A DNA stretch of 64,000 nt from Verrucomicrobiota bacterium (GCA_016235555.1 JACRKC010000007.1:1-64000); one strand, 5' to 3'; counted from the stretch's first letter, positions 33,744-42,693 are shown. The notes: generated by a model from the sequence alone, not told the origin. Numbers and translations: made by a program.

Positions 33744-33926
33744 TCAGACCGAGTCGGCGCGGCGGGCGACGGCGCGCGATTCGGGACGGAGCTGGACGGG
33801 ATGGGCGGGAGCCGCCGGCGCAGGCGCGGACGCAGGTTTCGCAAAGAGCTTTGGCAACACCGCCGCCGACGCAGCGGCGCCGGCCAGCTTGGCAAAGAAT
33901 TGTTTTCGCGAGGTAGGTTGGCTCAC
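33744..33926 (-). CDS. Small Tat-signal protein at head of the ACIII operon
   Basis: A 60-residue ORF from a GTG at 33926. It begins with a Tat-like signal (SRKQFFAKLAGAAASAAVLP; Arg-Lys variant of the twin-arginine pair). A short Pro/Ala-rich tail ends in LRPESRAVARRADSV. Small Tat-signal proteins of similar size often accompany iron-sulfur oxidoreductases such as formate dehydrogenases. It lies 27 bases upstream of actA on the same strand, so it would be the first gene of the operon. No clear ribosome-binding site is visible and the start is not ATG, so the call is moderate. Confidence 0.5.
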   Translation of the reverse strand: MSQPTSRKQFFAKLAGAAASAAVLPKLFAKPASAPAPAAPAHPVQLRPESRAVARRADSV

Positions 33927-34287
33927 AGTCGAGTGGGAAAGGGAAAAATCCGGTCCAAAGAAGGGAGCGGCCTTTCGCTTGTAAACCAAATTTTCCGCGA
34001 GTTTTTTTTCCGCCGCGAAATCATAAGTTGGAGCAGGGGCCGCGTCCCATCGCGCTAATCGCCGGGACAATCCATGCGCAGCGTCAGGCCACTCCGCCGC
34101 CGCGCATCGTCCGGGCGTTGCGCGACCAGAGGCTATCCGAAAACCTGGTTCGGAGGGGGCTGCTCCGTCAGCGCCGTGCCTTTCCTCGGCGACGACGGAG
34201 CGCCGCCCTCCTCGACAATTCCCGCGGGCATCGGTTTTTGGATGGCTTCCAGAGCGGTCCTTTGGCGCCGCGCGAGAAGCGCCCGAG
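33927..34287. other. Gap upstream of the ACIII operon
   Basis: A gene-free 361-base stretch between the ACIII operon and the 3' end of the exported protein at 34288, both on the minus strand. It should hold the operon promoter. The part nearest the operon (33940-34030) is locally A/T-rich with runs of A and T. I cannot point to a confident -35/-10 pair. No hairpin terminator for the upstream gene is evident. Confidence 0.5.
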
Positions 34288-35172
34288 CTATTTTCCATCC
34301 GGCAGCGGGCGGGCGACGAAGGGGGCGGGCGGGGGCTTCTGGCGCTGGGACTCTTTCCACTCTTTCGCGAGGAGCTGGCGTTCGGGGATGCTCGCAGACG
34401 CGGGGAGAAGCTGGCCGTTGCGCTTGGTTTTCTCGAAGGCGTCATCGATGCCGTTGAAATTGTCGTCGAGGTAGAGCGGGTTTTCGTCGGCGAGCACGAG
34501 CCCGCAGAGCCAGGCTCCGGCATTGCCGGCGGTAAGGGTAAAGGTTCGTGAGTCCTTTTTCGAGGGGATGAGCGGCAGGTGATCAGCGAGCAGGCGGCTG
34601 CCGGAGAACAGAGTCCAGGTGCTGGTGGCGGGATCGATGGCCACGGTGAGGACGGGGAGCGCGGCCAGCGGTTTGCCGCCGTAGGTGCCGGTGGCGATGT
34701 GGACGTTGAGGGATTTCCACTGGAGCGTGCCATTTGGGGACGCCGAGTCGTCGAACATGAGCTGAAGTGAGCCGGAGATGGGGCCGGCCGTCACGCCGAG
34801 CCGCGCGCCGCCGATGTCGATGATGGTATTCTGCGAGGCGTGGACCATGAACGAGGCGTAGGTAGGCTCACGCGGACTACCGCGCAGGGTGCTCGACCAC
34901 GATTTGTTCGCGTCGAGGGCGAGGTAGTCGAGATTGTCCTTGCGGGTCCTGCTCGCGCCGCCGGTGGAGGCGTTGGTGGGCTGAAGCGCATCGGCGGAAA
35001 ACTTGCTAGTCACCAGCGGAGCCGCCTGCCCGGGCTTGACCATAGCAGCCGCGCGAAGCAGCCCCAGCGACGGACTATTCTGCGTCGACGGTGACGGTTG
35101 CGCGACTGCGTGCTGCCATGCACCCATGGCCAAGATCGTGAGTGTGAGTGTGCAACAGGTTCGGGTATTCAT
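34288..35172 (-). CDS. Hypothetical exported protein
   Basis: The 294-residue protein has a signal peptide (CCTLTLTILAMGAWQHAVAQ) and a central beta-rich region. Near the C-terminus is a calcium-loop-like YLDDNFNGIDDAFEKTK, resembling the DxNxDGxxD loops of dockerin or thrombospondin type 3 motifs, here DDNFNGIDD. The final ~38 residues (SIPERQLLAKEWKESQRQK onward) are duplicated as a gene remnant at 36284-36400. No family is recognised. It is probably periplasmic or surface-exposed, and probably lineage-specific. Confidence 0.65.
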   Translation of the reverse strand: MNTRTCCTLTLTILAMGAWQHAVAQPSPSTQNSPSLGLLRAAAMVKPGQAAPLVTSKFSADALQPTNASTGGASRTRKDNLDYLALDANKSWSSTLRGSPREPTYASFMVHASQNTIIDIGGARLGVTAGPISGSLQLMFDDSASPNGTLQWKSLNVHIATGTYGGKPLAALPVLTVAIDPATSTWTLFSGSRLLADHLPLIPSKKDSRTFTLTAGNAGAWLCGLVLADENPLYLDDNFNGIDDAFEKTKRNGQLLPASASIPERQLLAKEWKESQRQKPPPAPFVARPLPDGK

Positions 35173-35227
35173 GGTGCGATTCGGCCACTAACACTAAGAG
35201 TTAAAACCTTATCCTTTCAGCTTTCGG

Positions 35228-36079
35228 TCAGCGGAAGCGCCGAACAACGAACACGACCGAGATGACCAAAACGGTGATTCCGCCCGCCCACACCCACCAA
35301 ACAATCCCCCAAGGGAAGGACTCGGAAGTGCGCGTCGATCGCTCGGTCGAGGAATGAGTTGGTGGCGTCGACGAAGCTGCCGAGCGTGGTTGTGTGTGGG
35401 TAGACGGGGCCGACGCGAGCGGCTGGCGTCCGGTTGATCGAGCGGAATTGCCGGGCTGCCTCAAATCACGGCGAGCGCTGACAAGCTGCAGGCACTCCTC
35501 AATGTCGCGATGAAACTGCGACGCGGGCGGCGACTCGCGAAGCGCGCGGCGCAGCTTGGCTTCTAACCAAGCGTGCGCCTTGGCCGGCTCCCACGGACCG
35601 TAGATCACAAAACTCTCTTCGTGTCTGGCAGTGACCCCGTTGTCTCTCATCAACTTTAGCAGCAGTTGAGAAAGCCTGCCGAAATATAACTCAAATGCCT
35701 TCGGCCCGACGCCCGGATCGCGGTTGTTCTCATTCACGTAGAGCATAGTGCGAGTTAACAAGCGCAGGCTCCGATTCGCCCAAAGATTTCGCTCCGGAGC
35801 AAAGCTCTCTCCAAGAACAATCACATCCTTGGTGCAAAGGAAAAGCACCAGATCTTCCTGCTCGCAGTTCATGATCGTGTTGAATGCAGCGACTCTATCA
35901 CCAGGGGCATTCCTCATCCAAACTACGATGGCTGTTTCTAGTTTGGCCCGAACGGCTGGATCGGCGACTTTTCGAAGTTCGTCGTGAAAAGACGACGGCA
36001 ATTCCGCCGCATGCAACGCCGGAAAAATCAGAACGATTGCCACGCGGAGCAGGAGTCTGAAAAATTTGTTCAATATCAT
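35228..36079 (-). CDS. Hypothetical protein with signal peptide and C-terminal membrane anchor
   Basis: From the ATG at 36079 the protein has 283 residues: a signal peptide (LLLRVAIVLIFPALHAAEL), an alpha-helical domain of about 170 residues (VAAFNTIMNCEQEDLVLFL, ELYFGRLSQLLLKLMRDNG), a Ser/Thr/Pro-rich linker, and a C-terminal helix WWVWAGGITVLVISVVFVV followed by RRFR. It would thus be exported and anchored by its C-terminus. Base composition is lower in GC than the neighbours, suggesting transfer. I recognise no family. It lies 55 bases upstream of the exported-protein gene and may share its transcript. Confidence 0.6.
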   Translation of the reverse strand: MILNKFFRLLLRVAIVLIFPALHAAELPSSFHDELRKVADPAVRAKLETAIVVWMRNAPGDRVAAFNTIMNCEQEDLVLFLCTKDVIVLGESFAPERNLWANRSLRLLTRTMLYVNENNRDPGVGPKAFELYFGRLSQLLLKLMRDNGVTARHEESFVIYGPWEPAKAHAWLEAKLRRALRESPPASQFHRDIEECLQLVSARRDLRQPGNSARSTGRQPLASAPSTHTQPRSAASSTPPTHSSTERSTRTSESFPWGIVWWVWAGGITVLVISVVFVVRRFR

Positions 36080-36131
36080 AAGCGCAGGCCCTCTCAAGGT
36101 CCGGGAAACACAACGCTGTCATCGTCCACCA

Positions 36132-36169
36132 AGCATACCGAGAGGGTCATAGCATACCGAGAGGGTCAT
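36132..36169. repeat. 19-bp tandem direct repeat
   Basis: AGCATACCGAGAGGGTCAT occurs twice in immediate succession with no mismatch, just upstream of the gene on the minus strand beginning at 36079. Confidence 0.9.
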
Positions 36170-36283
36170 GGCTTGACTTTTGACAAACTCCTCCGTTGGG
36201 GCCCGTAACAATGGCGACGAAAAAACACACGGCCACTCTCGTGGAGTATGATGGCGCACGCAATCGTCGTCGCGCCCTGTCGC

Positions 36284-36400
36284 TCACCGCCCGTCGGGCA
36301 GCGGGCGAGCGACGAAGAGGGCGGGCGGGGGCTTCTGGCGCTGGAACCCCTTCCACTCGCGGGCGAGGAGCTGGCGTTCGGGGAGGCTAGCACTGGCGGG
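36284..36400 (-). pseudogene. Remnant of 3' end of an exported-protein gene (paralogue of 34288-35172)
   Basis: On the minus strand the translation reads SLPERQLLAREWKGFQRQK then PPPALFVARPLPDGR. It matches the C-terminus of the protein encoded at 34288-35172 (SIPERQLLAKEWKESQRQK then PPPAPFVARPLPDGK) with only a handful of changes. The upstream portion, including signal peptide and calcium-loop region, is missing, and what precedes it is unrelated. It is thus a decapitated duplicate, possibly left by recombination that also brought in the low-GC gene between the two copies. Confidence 0.75.
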
Positions 36401-36677
36401 TGAAGACAATCGTTCCTTGTGTCTGTCGCGCGCGATTCTCGATCGCGCGGTGTTCGAGATCAACTCGGGGCGCGGAATAACCACGTCGCGCGGAAGTTCA
36501 CCACGTGGTGGAGGGCATTGCCGACGACGAAGGCCAGATGGAGCGAACGCCAGCCAGTTCCGGGTGGCCTCATTTACTTGGCGGGACTCAGCAATTCACC
36601 GGGAGTCCAGCGCATCCGTCCTCCCTGGGCCTCTGAACATGCGACACATTTTCGCACGACCATGACGTCGTCTAGGT

Positions 36678-37388
36678 CTATGTTCCAATAAACACGCCGT
36701 CGCGCATCGGCCGCGTGACATCGCAGCGCGCGGCGATTTCGGGATTGTGGGTGACGAGCACGACAGCCTGGCCGTGATCCTTCGCCAGCCGGGTGAGCAG
36801 ATCGAAGACCATCGCGGAATTTTTTACGTCGAGATTCCCCGTCGGTTCGTCGGCGAGGAGGATCGTGGGTTCGTTGGCGAGCGCCCGCGCGATGGCCACC
36901 CGCTGCTGCTCGCCGCCAGACAGCTGCGTGCCGAGGCGGTGGGTCTTGGCGCCGAGGCCGACCGACTCCAAGAGGGCGTGAGCCCGGGTTTCCATCTGCG
37001 CCGGGGTAAGGCGTCCGAGCTTGCGCATGGGCATGAGCACGTTTTCCAGCGCCGTGAACTCCAGCATCAGGAAGTGAAACTGAAACACGAAGCCAATGTG
37101 GGCCCCGCGCGCCGCCGTGCGCGCCGCGTCGTCGCTGTTCGACATGCGCTGCCCGTTGATCTCGATCGTGCCGGCATCGGGCTGGTCGAGCAGACCGAGC
37201 AGGTAGAGCAGCGTGCTCTTGCCGCAGCCGGAGGGACCGACGATCGCATAGACCTGGCCGCGCTCGGCCTCGAACGACACGCCCTTGAGCACGTGCACCC
37301 GGCCTTCGTCGTGACCGAGGTAACGCTGCAGGCCGGCGCAGCGCAACGCGAGCGGCCGGGGTGAAGGAGATTGCGCAGCGGCGTTCAT
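36678..37388 (-). CDS. ABC transporter ATP-binding protein (LolD/MacB-type)
   Basis: The 236-residue ATPase has all motifs: Walker [17 protein letters not shown]-loop [18 protein letters not shown], signature [15 protein letters not shown], Walker [13 protein letters not shown] and the switch His in [10 protein letters not shown]. The TGNLD ending and the LEF segment place it with the LolD/MacB/FtsE group that works with FtsX-like permeases. The ATG at 37388 overlaps the permease stop codon by 4 bases. It is the last gene of the tolC-adaptor-permease-ATPase operon and powers the exporter from the cytoplasmic side. Confidence 0.94.
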   Translation of the reverse strand: MNAAAQSPSPRPLALRCAGLQRYLGHDEGRVHVLKGVSFEAERGQVYAIVGPSGCGKSTLLYLLGLLDQPDAGTIEINGQRMSNSDDAARTAARGAHIGFVFQFHFLMLEFTALENVLMPMRKLGRLTPAQMETRAHALLESVGLGAKTHRLGTQLSGGEQQRVAIARALANEPTILLADEPTGNLDVKNSAMVFDLLTRLAKDHGQAVVLVTHNPEIAARCDVTRPMRDGVFIGT

Positions 37389-38626
37389 TGAGCGGCGCCG
37401 CGCACGATGTCGCCCGGCTCGAGATGCGCGGCCCGTCGGGCGGGAATGATGCTCGCGATCATGACCATCACGATCGCGGTGACCACCGCCGCCACGTAAT
37501 GCCACGGTGAAGGCGCAACCGGAAAAGTTTTCGTCACGATGATCCCGTGCAGCCCGAGCGGGATTTTCGAAACCCCCCAGGTCGCCAGCGCGCCGAAGGC
37601 CGAGCCCAGCACCGCGCCGATCGCGAGCACGATCCCGGCCTGCCAGAGGAAAATCTGCGTGATGTCGCGCCGCTCGTAGCCCATCGAGCGCAGGATCGCG
37701 ATGTCCTTGGTTTTCTCCAGGACGATCATCGCGAGCGTGTTGAACATCGCGAGGCTCGCGATCAGGGTGAACACGGTGACCGTGATGCCGCTCGACGTGG
37801 CGAGCGCCCGGAACACCTCGATCCACACTTTCTCGCGCCGCTGCCAGGGTTTGGCCGCGTAGCCGAGCGTCTCCTCCATCTGCGCCGCTTCCACCTCGGC
37901 ACGGGCCGGATCGCGCAGGCTCACCTGGATGAGCGATACGCCGGACGATTTCCGCAACAGCGACCGCGCCTGCCCCATGTGCACGAAGACCCGGATCTTG
38001 TCGATGTCGCTCACCCCGGTCTCGTAGATCGCGCTCACCCGGAAACGCATCGGCGGCGAGTTGCGCACATCGATCAGGAAGGACTCCCCGAGGGAAAGCT
38101 GGAGCCGGTCCGCCAGTTCGCGACCGATGAGCGCGCCGGTCGGCGTCTGCCGGAAATCGTCCAGCGACCCGCTCGCGATATGTTTGTCGAGGTCCGAAAC
38201 CTTGATGTGTTCGTCGATATTGATGCCAAAAACCTGGGCCGAGTCGTGGTTCTTGAACGCGCTCGAAACGAGCACGTTTTGCCGGATCACCTGCGAGGTG
38301 CCGAGCACGTTGGGGAACTGCTTCAGCCCGGCGACCACGAGCGACGGCTCCTCGACGCCCTCGATATATTTCTGCGCCTCCTTCGAACGCACCGCGAAAT
38401 CGTTGCCGGCGGACACGGTGCGCAGGGTGTTCTGCAGTTTGTCCTCGATGCGGACGGCCCCATCGGCGCCGAGGATGGCCTTGATGAAGAATTTCTCGAA
38501 GCCGCTGGTCGTCGCCTGGGTCACGATGAAGAGCCCGACGCCCAGCACGGTGCAGGACAGGCTCATCAACATGGCGCGCTTCTTCGCCGTGAGGAACCGG
38601 AAGGCGATGCGGAGATTGGGAGACAT
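37385..38626 (-). CDS. ABC transporter permease (LolC/E / FtsX-like)
   Basis: A 413-residue permease with the FtsX-family layout: an N-terminal helix (ALMSLSCTVLGVGLFIVTQA in effect), a periplasmic domain of about 250 residues, and three C-terminal helices. These include ITVTVFTLIASLAMFNTLAMIVLEKTKDIAILRSMGY-type sequence, where the coupling segment is AILRSMGYERRDI, and AGIVLAIGAVLGSAFGALA. I prefer the ATG at 38626 over the GTG just before it. It pairs with the LolD/MacB-type ATPase, and with the adaptor and TolC-like protein upstream, arguing for a tripartite exporter rather than lipoprotein release. Confidence 0.9.
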   Translation of the reverse strand: MSPNLRIAFRFLTAKKRAMLMSLSCTVLGVGLFIVTQATTSGFEKFFIKAILGADGAVRIEDKLQNTLRTVSAGNDFAVRSKEAQKYIEGVEEPSLVVAGLKQFPNVLGTSQVIRQNVLVSSAFKNHDSAQVFGINIDEHIKVSDLDKHIASGSLDDFRQTPTGALIGRELADRLQLSLGESFLIDVRNSPPMRFRVSAIYETGVSDIDKIRVFVHMGQARSLLRKSSGVSLIQVSLRDPARAEVEAAQMEETLGYAAKPWQRREKVWIEVFRALATSSGITVTVFTLIASLAMFNTLAMIVLEKTKDIAILRSMGYERRDITQIFLWQAGIVLAIGAVLGSAFGALATWGVSKIPLGLHGIIVTKTFPVAPSPWHYVAAVVTAIVMVMIASIIPARRAAHLEPGDIVRGAAQ

Positions 38627-38645
38627 CACGACGCAGCGCCGCGGA

Positions 38646-39776
38646 TCACCATTTCACGGGCTCGACCCGCACGCGGTCGCCCGGCGCAAACTTGTCGAGC
38701 TCGTCGGCGATCACCTGCTCACCTTCGCGCAGGCCTTTCAACACTTCGATCGCCGTGAGGCTCGTAAAGCCGATCTCCAGCTCACGCTTCATCACGCGCC
38801 CGCCCTCGACCACGTAGACAAACTTGCCGTCGAACACCGCCCGGCGCGGGACGAGGGTCTGCGCCTTACGCTCGCTGATGGTGATGGCGACATCGCCGCT
38901 GAGATTGGCGAGCAGCCGCTCCGGCGCGATCGTGACATCGAGATAAATGAGGTAGCGCTGCGTCGCTTCCTCGGCGGTCGGGAGCTTCTTGATGACCTTG
39001 GCGCTGAACGTCTCGTCGCCGTAGCCGAGGAATTTCACCAGCCCCGTCTGGCCGAGCTGGATCTCGGCGAAATTTTCCTCGCTGATCTTCCCGATCACAA
39101 GACGGTTCGCGGTGATGAGCGTGGCGAGCGTCTGCTTCTTTTCGATCAGCGCGCCCGGATGAAAATAGACCAGCGAGACTTCGCCCTCGAACGGCGCGAG
39201 CACCGTCGTGCGCTTGCGCTGCAGCCGCAACGTTTCGAGCGTGTTTTCGAGGGACTCGATCTGCCGCTCGTTGGCGATCTTGGTCAGCTTGATCTCCTCC
39301 TTCTGCACTTCGAACGTGCGCTTCGCCTTGGTGAACGGCACCTCGGCCAGGCTCTGGGTCTGGTAGAGGCGCTCGGTTTCCTTGAATTCCTCCTCGGTGG
39401 TCTTCCACGCGAGCTGCGCCTTGGCGTCGTTGATCTCGATCGTCTTCCGCAGCGCCGCGAGCTCGCTTTCGTTGTGCTTGATCTGGATGTCGATGTCCGT
39501 CGCGTCGATCTGGGCGAGTTTGTCGCCCTCCTTCACCTTTTTGCCGGGCGCGAGCTCGCTCTCGAGCAGGCGGCCGTCCGCCTCGCTGCGGATTTCGAGG
39601 GTCTTCTCCGGCGTGACGACCACGGTGCCCGGCACGATCTTCGACGCCGCGCCCGGACGCACCGCCGCTACCTTGGCGACCGGCCGGAACGAGAGCCAGC
39701 CGGCGACGCCGGCGGCGGCCAGCACGACGAGCGTCACAAAAAATTTCAGGCCGGTGCGGGACGGATTAGCGGACAT
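38646..39776 (-). CDS. Efflux periplasmic adaptor (HlyD / membrane fusion protein)
   Basis: The 376-residue adaptor has an N-terminal membrane helix (FFVTLVVLAAAGVAGWLSF) and a lipoyl-like barrel (IVPGTVVVTPEKTLEIRSE). A long alpha-helical hairpin follows (IDIQIKHNESELAALRKTIE through IESLENTLETLRLQRKRTTV), then the second lipoyl half (VLAPFEGEVSLVYFHPGALI) and a beta-barrel and membrane-proximal domain ending in VIADELDKFAPGDRVRVEP. It bridges the permease to the TolC-like outer membrane channel. It overlaps the tolC-like stop by 11 bases and is followed by the permease after 19 bases. Confidence 0.92.
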   Translation of the reverse strand: MSANPSRTGLKFFVTLVVLAAAGVAGWLSFRPVAKVAAVRPGAASKIVPGTVVVTPEKTLEIRSEADGRLLESELAPGKKVKEGDKLAQIDATDIDIQIKHNESELAALRKTIEINDAKAQLAWKTTEEEFKETERLYQTQSLAEVPFTKAKRTFEVQKEEIKLTKIANERQIESLENTLETLRLQRKRTTVLAPFEGEVSLVYFHPGALIEKKQTLATLITANRLVIGKISEENFAEIQLGQTGLVKFLGYGDETFSAKVIKKLPTAEEATQRYLIYLDVTIAPERLLANLSGDVAITISERKAQTLVPRRAVFDGKFVYVVEGGRVMKRELEIGFTSLTAIEVLKGLREGEQVIADELDKFAPGDRVRVEPVKW

Positions 39777-41151
39777 AGCGGGGAGGCAGGTTCTTCATGG
39801 CGGGATCTGCGCCGACGAGCGAGACGAACTCCGTCCAGCGGTTCAAAAACTCGGCGCGGACCGCGGCGTTTTCCGCCTCGGCGCCGAGCAGCCCGGCCTC
39901 GGCACGCTCCACATCGTCGGCTGAGGCGCGACCGCGGGACAGGGACTCCCGCGCCTGTTCGACCCCGGTGCGCGCGCCGCCGAGCCGGTTTTCCGAAAAG
40001 TCGAGCGCGCGGGAGGCGAACTCCGCCTGTTGGCGCAGGTATTGCGCGAGATCGCCGGTCGCCTCGACGTAGGTCTGGAGCTGGCGCTCGTAGGAGCGCT
40101 TCTTCGCGAGAGCTTCGAGGCGCCGGCCGCGCGTCGCGCCGCTGTCGAAGATGGTCCAGTTGACGAGCAGTCCGAACGTGTTCTGCACAATCGCCTCCTG
40201 GCGCACCTGGGTGATGTCGGCCTGGGTGACGTTGGAGACGTTGTGGCCGGCGTTGAACGAGAATTTCGGCAGCAGCCCGGTCTTCGCGATGGAGTAGTTG
40301 AGATCGCTCTGCAGCACGCCGAGCGCGAAAACCTGCCCGCGAAACGTCTCAACGGCGCCGCCGCGCAGGAAGTCCCGCAGCAGGGCCTGCCCGTGGTCCG
40401 CGAGCGGCACGGGCCGCGGCAGCCCGGCCGGAATCGCCTCGTCGGGTAGTTCGTCGATCCCGGCGAGCCGCGCAAACACCCGCTTCATGAAACCGTATTC
40501 GGCTACCGAGCGGTCGAATCGCAGCTGCGCCTCCTGAAACAAATTTCGCGCTGTCGTGATGTCGCCGGGAGTGGTTTCGCGGTTCTTGAACCGCTCCTCC
40601 TCGCGGGCGAGCCCCTTGGCCGCGAGTTCGAGGCCGCGCTTCTCGGCGCGCTGGGCGCCCTTCTTGGCGACCAGTTCGAGGTAACTCTTGCGCAGTTGGG
40701 CCGCCAGCAGCCGCGCCGCATCCGCAAACTCGCGCCGGGCGATCTTCTCCCCGATCCGGTCGATCTCAAGCTGGGCCTTCAATGCGCCCCAGTGGTAGAC
40801 CGGCTGACTGATCCCGACATCGTAGAAAAAGCCGCTGGAGTTGCTGGTCGCGCTCGACGCCGCCGACGCAGTGGCGGCGCGGTTGACCGCGTAGCGGCCA
40901 TAACCCCCGAGGTTCGGCAGCATGATCGCCTTGCTGACCATCGATCGCGCCTCGGCCTGTTCGATCTCGATCGCCCGCCGCACCTGCTCGGGCGAGCGCT
41001 CGAGGGCGCGCTGCAGGATGGGCTTCAACTGCGGCAACAACTCCTCCGCCATCGCACCCGCCAGCGGATCGGCCGTCTGCCCGGCAAGGATTCCCGCCAA
41101 TCCGAGCGCGATCACGCAGGCAATTGGGTGACACCGTCGGAGCTGGAACAT
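39766..41151 (-). CDS. TolC-like outer membrane efflux protein
   Basis: The 461-residue protein has a signal peptide (CVIALGLAGILAGQTA). Two long coiled-coil halves typical of the OEP family follow: the first around LERSPEQVRRAIEIEQAEA and GYGRYAVNRAATASA, the second near NVTQADITQVRQEAIVQNTF, each with N-x-x-Q-type outer-membrane strands such as GLLVNWTIFDSGATRGR. It would form the trimeric outer-membrane exit duct. It is the first gene of the exporter operon (tolC-like, adaptor, permease, ATPase) and is divergent from the methyltransferase-GT2 gene. Confidence 0.9.
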   Translation of the reverse strand: MFQLRRCHPIACVIALGLAGILAGQTADPLAGAMAEELLPQLKPILQRALERSPEQVRRAIEIEQAEARSMVSKAIMLPNLGGYGRYAVNRAATASAASSATSNSSGFFYDVGISQPVYHWGALKAQLEIDRIGEKIARREFADAARLLAAQLRKSYLELVAKKGAQRAEKRGLELAAKGLAREEERFKNRETTPGDITTARNLFQEAQLRFDRSVAEYGFMKRVFARLAGIDELPDEAIPAGLPRPVPLADHGQALLRDFLRGGAVETFRGQVFALGVLQSDLNYSIAKTGLLPKFSFNAGHNVSNVTQADITQVRQEAIVQNTFGLLVNWTIFDSGATRGRRLEALAKKRSYERQLQTYVEATGDLAQYLRQQAEFASRALDFSENRLGGARTGVEQARESLSRGRASADDVERAEAGLLGAEAENAAVRAEFLNRWTEFVSLVGADPAMKNLPPRYVR

Positions 41152-41268
41152 GATCGTTTAGTAGGCGGAAGGGTTAAAGCGTTCCATTTCATAGGCGATT
41201 GCAATCCATAAGTCTTGAGCCCGGCCCGCCGCCCGCGCCACCCTTGCCCGAGCCGTCCGCCCGACTTC

Positions 41269-42693
41269 ATGCCCGCTGAAATCTCCGCCCTCGCCCGCGA
41301 ACATCTGGAGTGTGTCCGCACCTTCTACGATGCCGCGCCCGCCGAGCCGCAAGCCGGCGCCCGGGCCTACCGCGCGCTGCTCGCCCACTACTACAATCTC
41401 CTGATTCCAGCCGGGGCGTCCGTGCTCGAAATCGGCTGCGGCTCCGGCGAGTTGCTCGCCCGCCTCCGCGCCGCCAAGAAAGCCGGCCTCGATCTCTCGG
41501 AAACCCAGCTCGCCGCCGCCCGCGCCCGGCTGCCGGAGGCGGAGTTCTTCACCCAACCGGGCGAACTCATCGAACTCGGCGGGCGGCGCTTCGATGTCAT
41601 CATCATCTCCGACACGCTCAACCTCGCCGCCGACGTCCAGCACCTGCTCGAACGCCTCCACGCCGTCAGCCATGCCGACACCCGGCTCATCCTCAATTTT
41701 CAAAACTCCCTCTGGCGTCCACTGCTCACGCTCGCCCGCTGGCTCGGTCTGAAAGCCGAGCAGCCGCAGAACAGCTGGCTCGCCTCCTCCGATGTGCTCA
41801 ATCTGCTGCGCCTCGCCGGCTGGAGTGTCGTGTGCCGGCAAAATCGCATCCTCGTGCCTTTCGCTGCGCTCGGCCTCGGCACGCTCGTCAACCGCGGGCT
41901 CGCGCCGCTCCTGCAATGGTTCTGCCTGACCATTTTCATGGTGGCGCGACCGACCCGCGCACCGCGGGAACGTCCGCTCACGGTTTCCGTCGTCATCCCC
42001 GCGCGCAACGAGGCCGGCAACATTCCCGCCGCCGTCGCGCGCACGCCCGAGATGGGCGCCGGCACCGAGATCATCTTCGTCGAAGGCCACTCACGCGATG
42101 ACACCTGGGCCGCCATCCAACGTGCCGCCGCCGACAATCCGCAGCGCAAAATCAAAATCCTCCAGCAACCCGGCAAAGGCAAAGGCGACGCCGTGCGTGC
42201 CGGCTTTGCCGTCGCCACTGGCGACGTGCTCATGATCCTCGACGCCGATCTCACGATGCCGCCCGAGGAACTGCCGAAATTCTACGCCCTCATCGCGAGC
42301 GGCCGCGCCGAGTTCGCCAACGGCGTGCGCCTCGTCTACCCGATGGACGAAAAAGCGATGCAGTTCCTGAATCTCTGCGCGAACAAAGCCTTCGGCCTCA
42401 TCTTCACGTGGCTGCTCGGCCAGCCGGTGAAGGACACGCTCTGCGGCACGAAAGTGCTTACGCGCGCGCACTATGAAAAAATCGCCGCCGGCCGCGCCTA
42501 CTTCGGCGACTTCGACCCCTTCGGCGACTTCGATCTCCTCTTCGGCGCCGCCAAGCTCAACCTCACGATCGCCGACGTCCCCATCCGTTACCGCGAACGC
42601 ACCTACGGCACGACCAACATCCAGCGCTGGAAACACGGCTGGCTGTTGTTGCGCATGGTGGTTTTCGCTGCGCGAAAACTAAAATTCGTTTAG
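41269..42693 (+). CDS. Fused SAM methyltransferase and family 2 glycosyltransferase
   Basis: The 474-residue protein is a two-domain fusion. Residues 1-225 form a class I methyltransferase (motif [16 protein letters not shown] at 52-66, then LDLSETQL). Residues 235-474 form a GT-A glycosyltransferase of family 2 with [18 protein letters not shown], the metal-binding DAD at 325-327 ([15 protein letters not shown]), and [15 protein letters not shown], as in dolichol-phosphate mannose synthase-like enzymes. A sugar would be passed to a lipid or nucleotide-linked acceptor in glycan assembly. The ATG at 41269 is chosen over an upstream TTG at 41215, whose translation is proline-rich. It starts the surface-glycan cluster. 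Confidence 0.88.
   Translation: MPAEISALAREHLECVRTFYDAAPAEPQAGARAYRALLAHYYNLLIPAGASVLEIGCGSGELLARLRAAKKAGLDLSETQLAAARARLPEAEFFTQPGELIELGGRRFDVIIISDTLNLAADVQHLLERLHAVSHADTRLILNFQNSLWRPLLTLARWLGLKAEQPQNSWLASSDVLNLLRLAGWSVVCRQNRILVPFAALGLGTLVNRGLAPLLQWFCLTIFMVARPTRAPRERPLTVSVVIPARNEAGNIPAAVARTPEMGAGTEIIFVEGHSRDDTWAAIQRAAADNPQRKIKILQQPGKGKGDAVRAGFAVATGDVLMILDADLTMPPEELPKFYALIASGRAEFANGVRLVYPMDEKAMQFLNLCANKAFGLIFTWLLGQPVKDTLCGTKVLTRAHYEKIAAGRAYFGDFDPFGDFDLLFGAAKLNLTIADVPIRYRERTYGTTNIQRWKHGWLLLRMVVFAARKLKFV

Larger units (their letters stand above)
36080..36677. other. Gap with tandem repeat and gene remnant
   Basis: About 600 bases without an intact gene between the anchored hypothetical gene and the ABC transporter. 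It contains a perfect 19-bp tandem duplication (36132-36169) and a fragment homologous to the 3' end of the gene at 34288 (36284-36400). The remainder shows no coding or RNA signature I can support. Confidence 0.6.

Noticed and set aside
36417-36691. Short plus-strand frames of about 80-90 codons in the gap before the ABC transporter
   Set aside because: No motif, no start context, Arg/Ser-rich composition and two overlapping frames; no support as genes.
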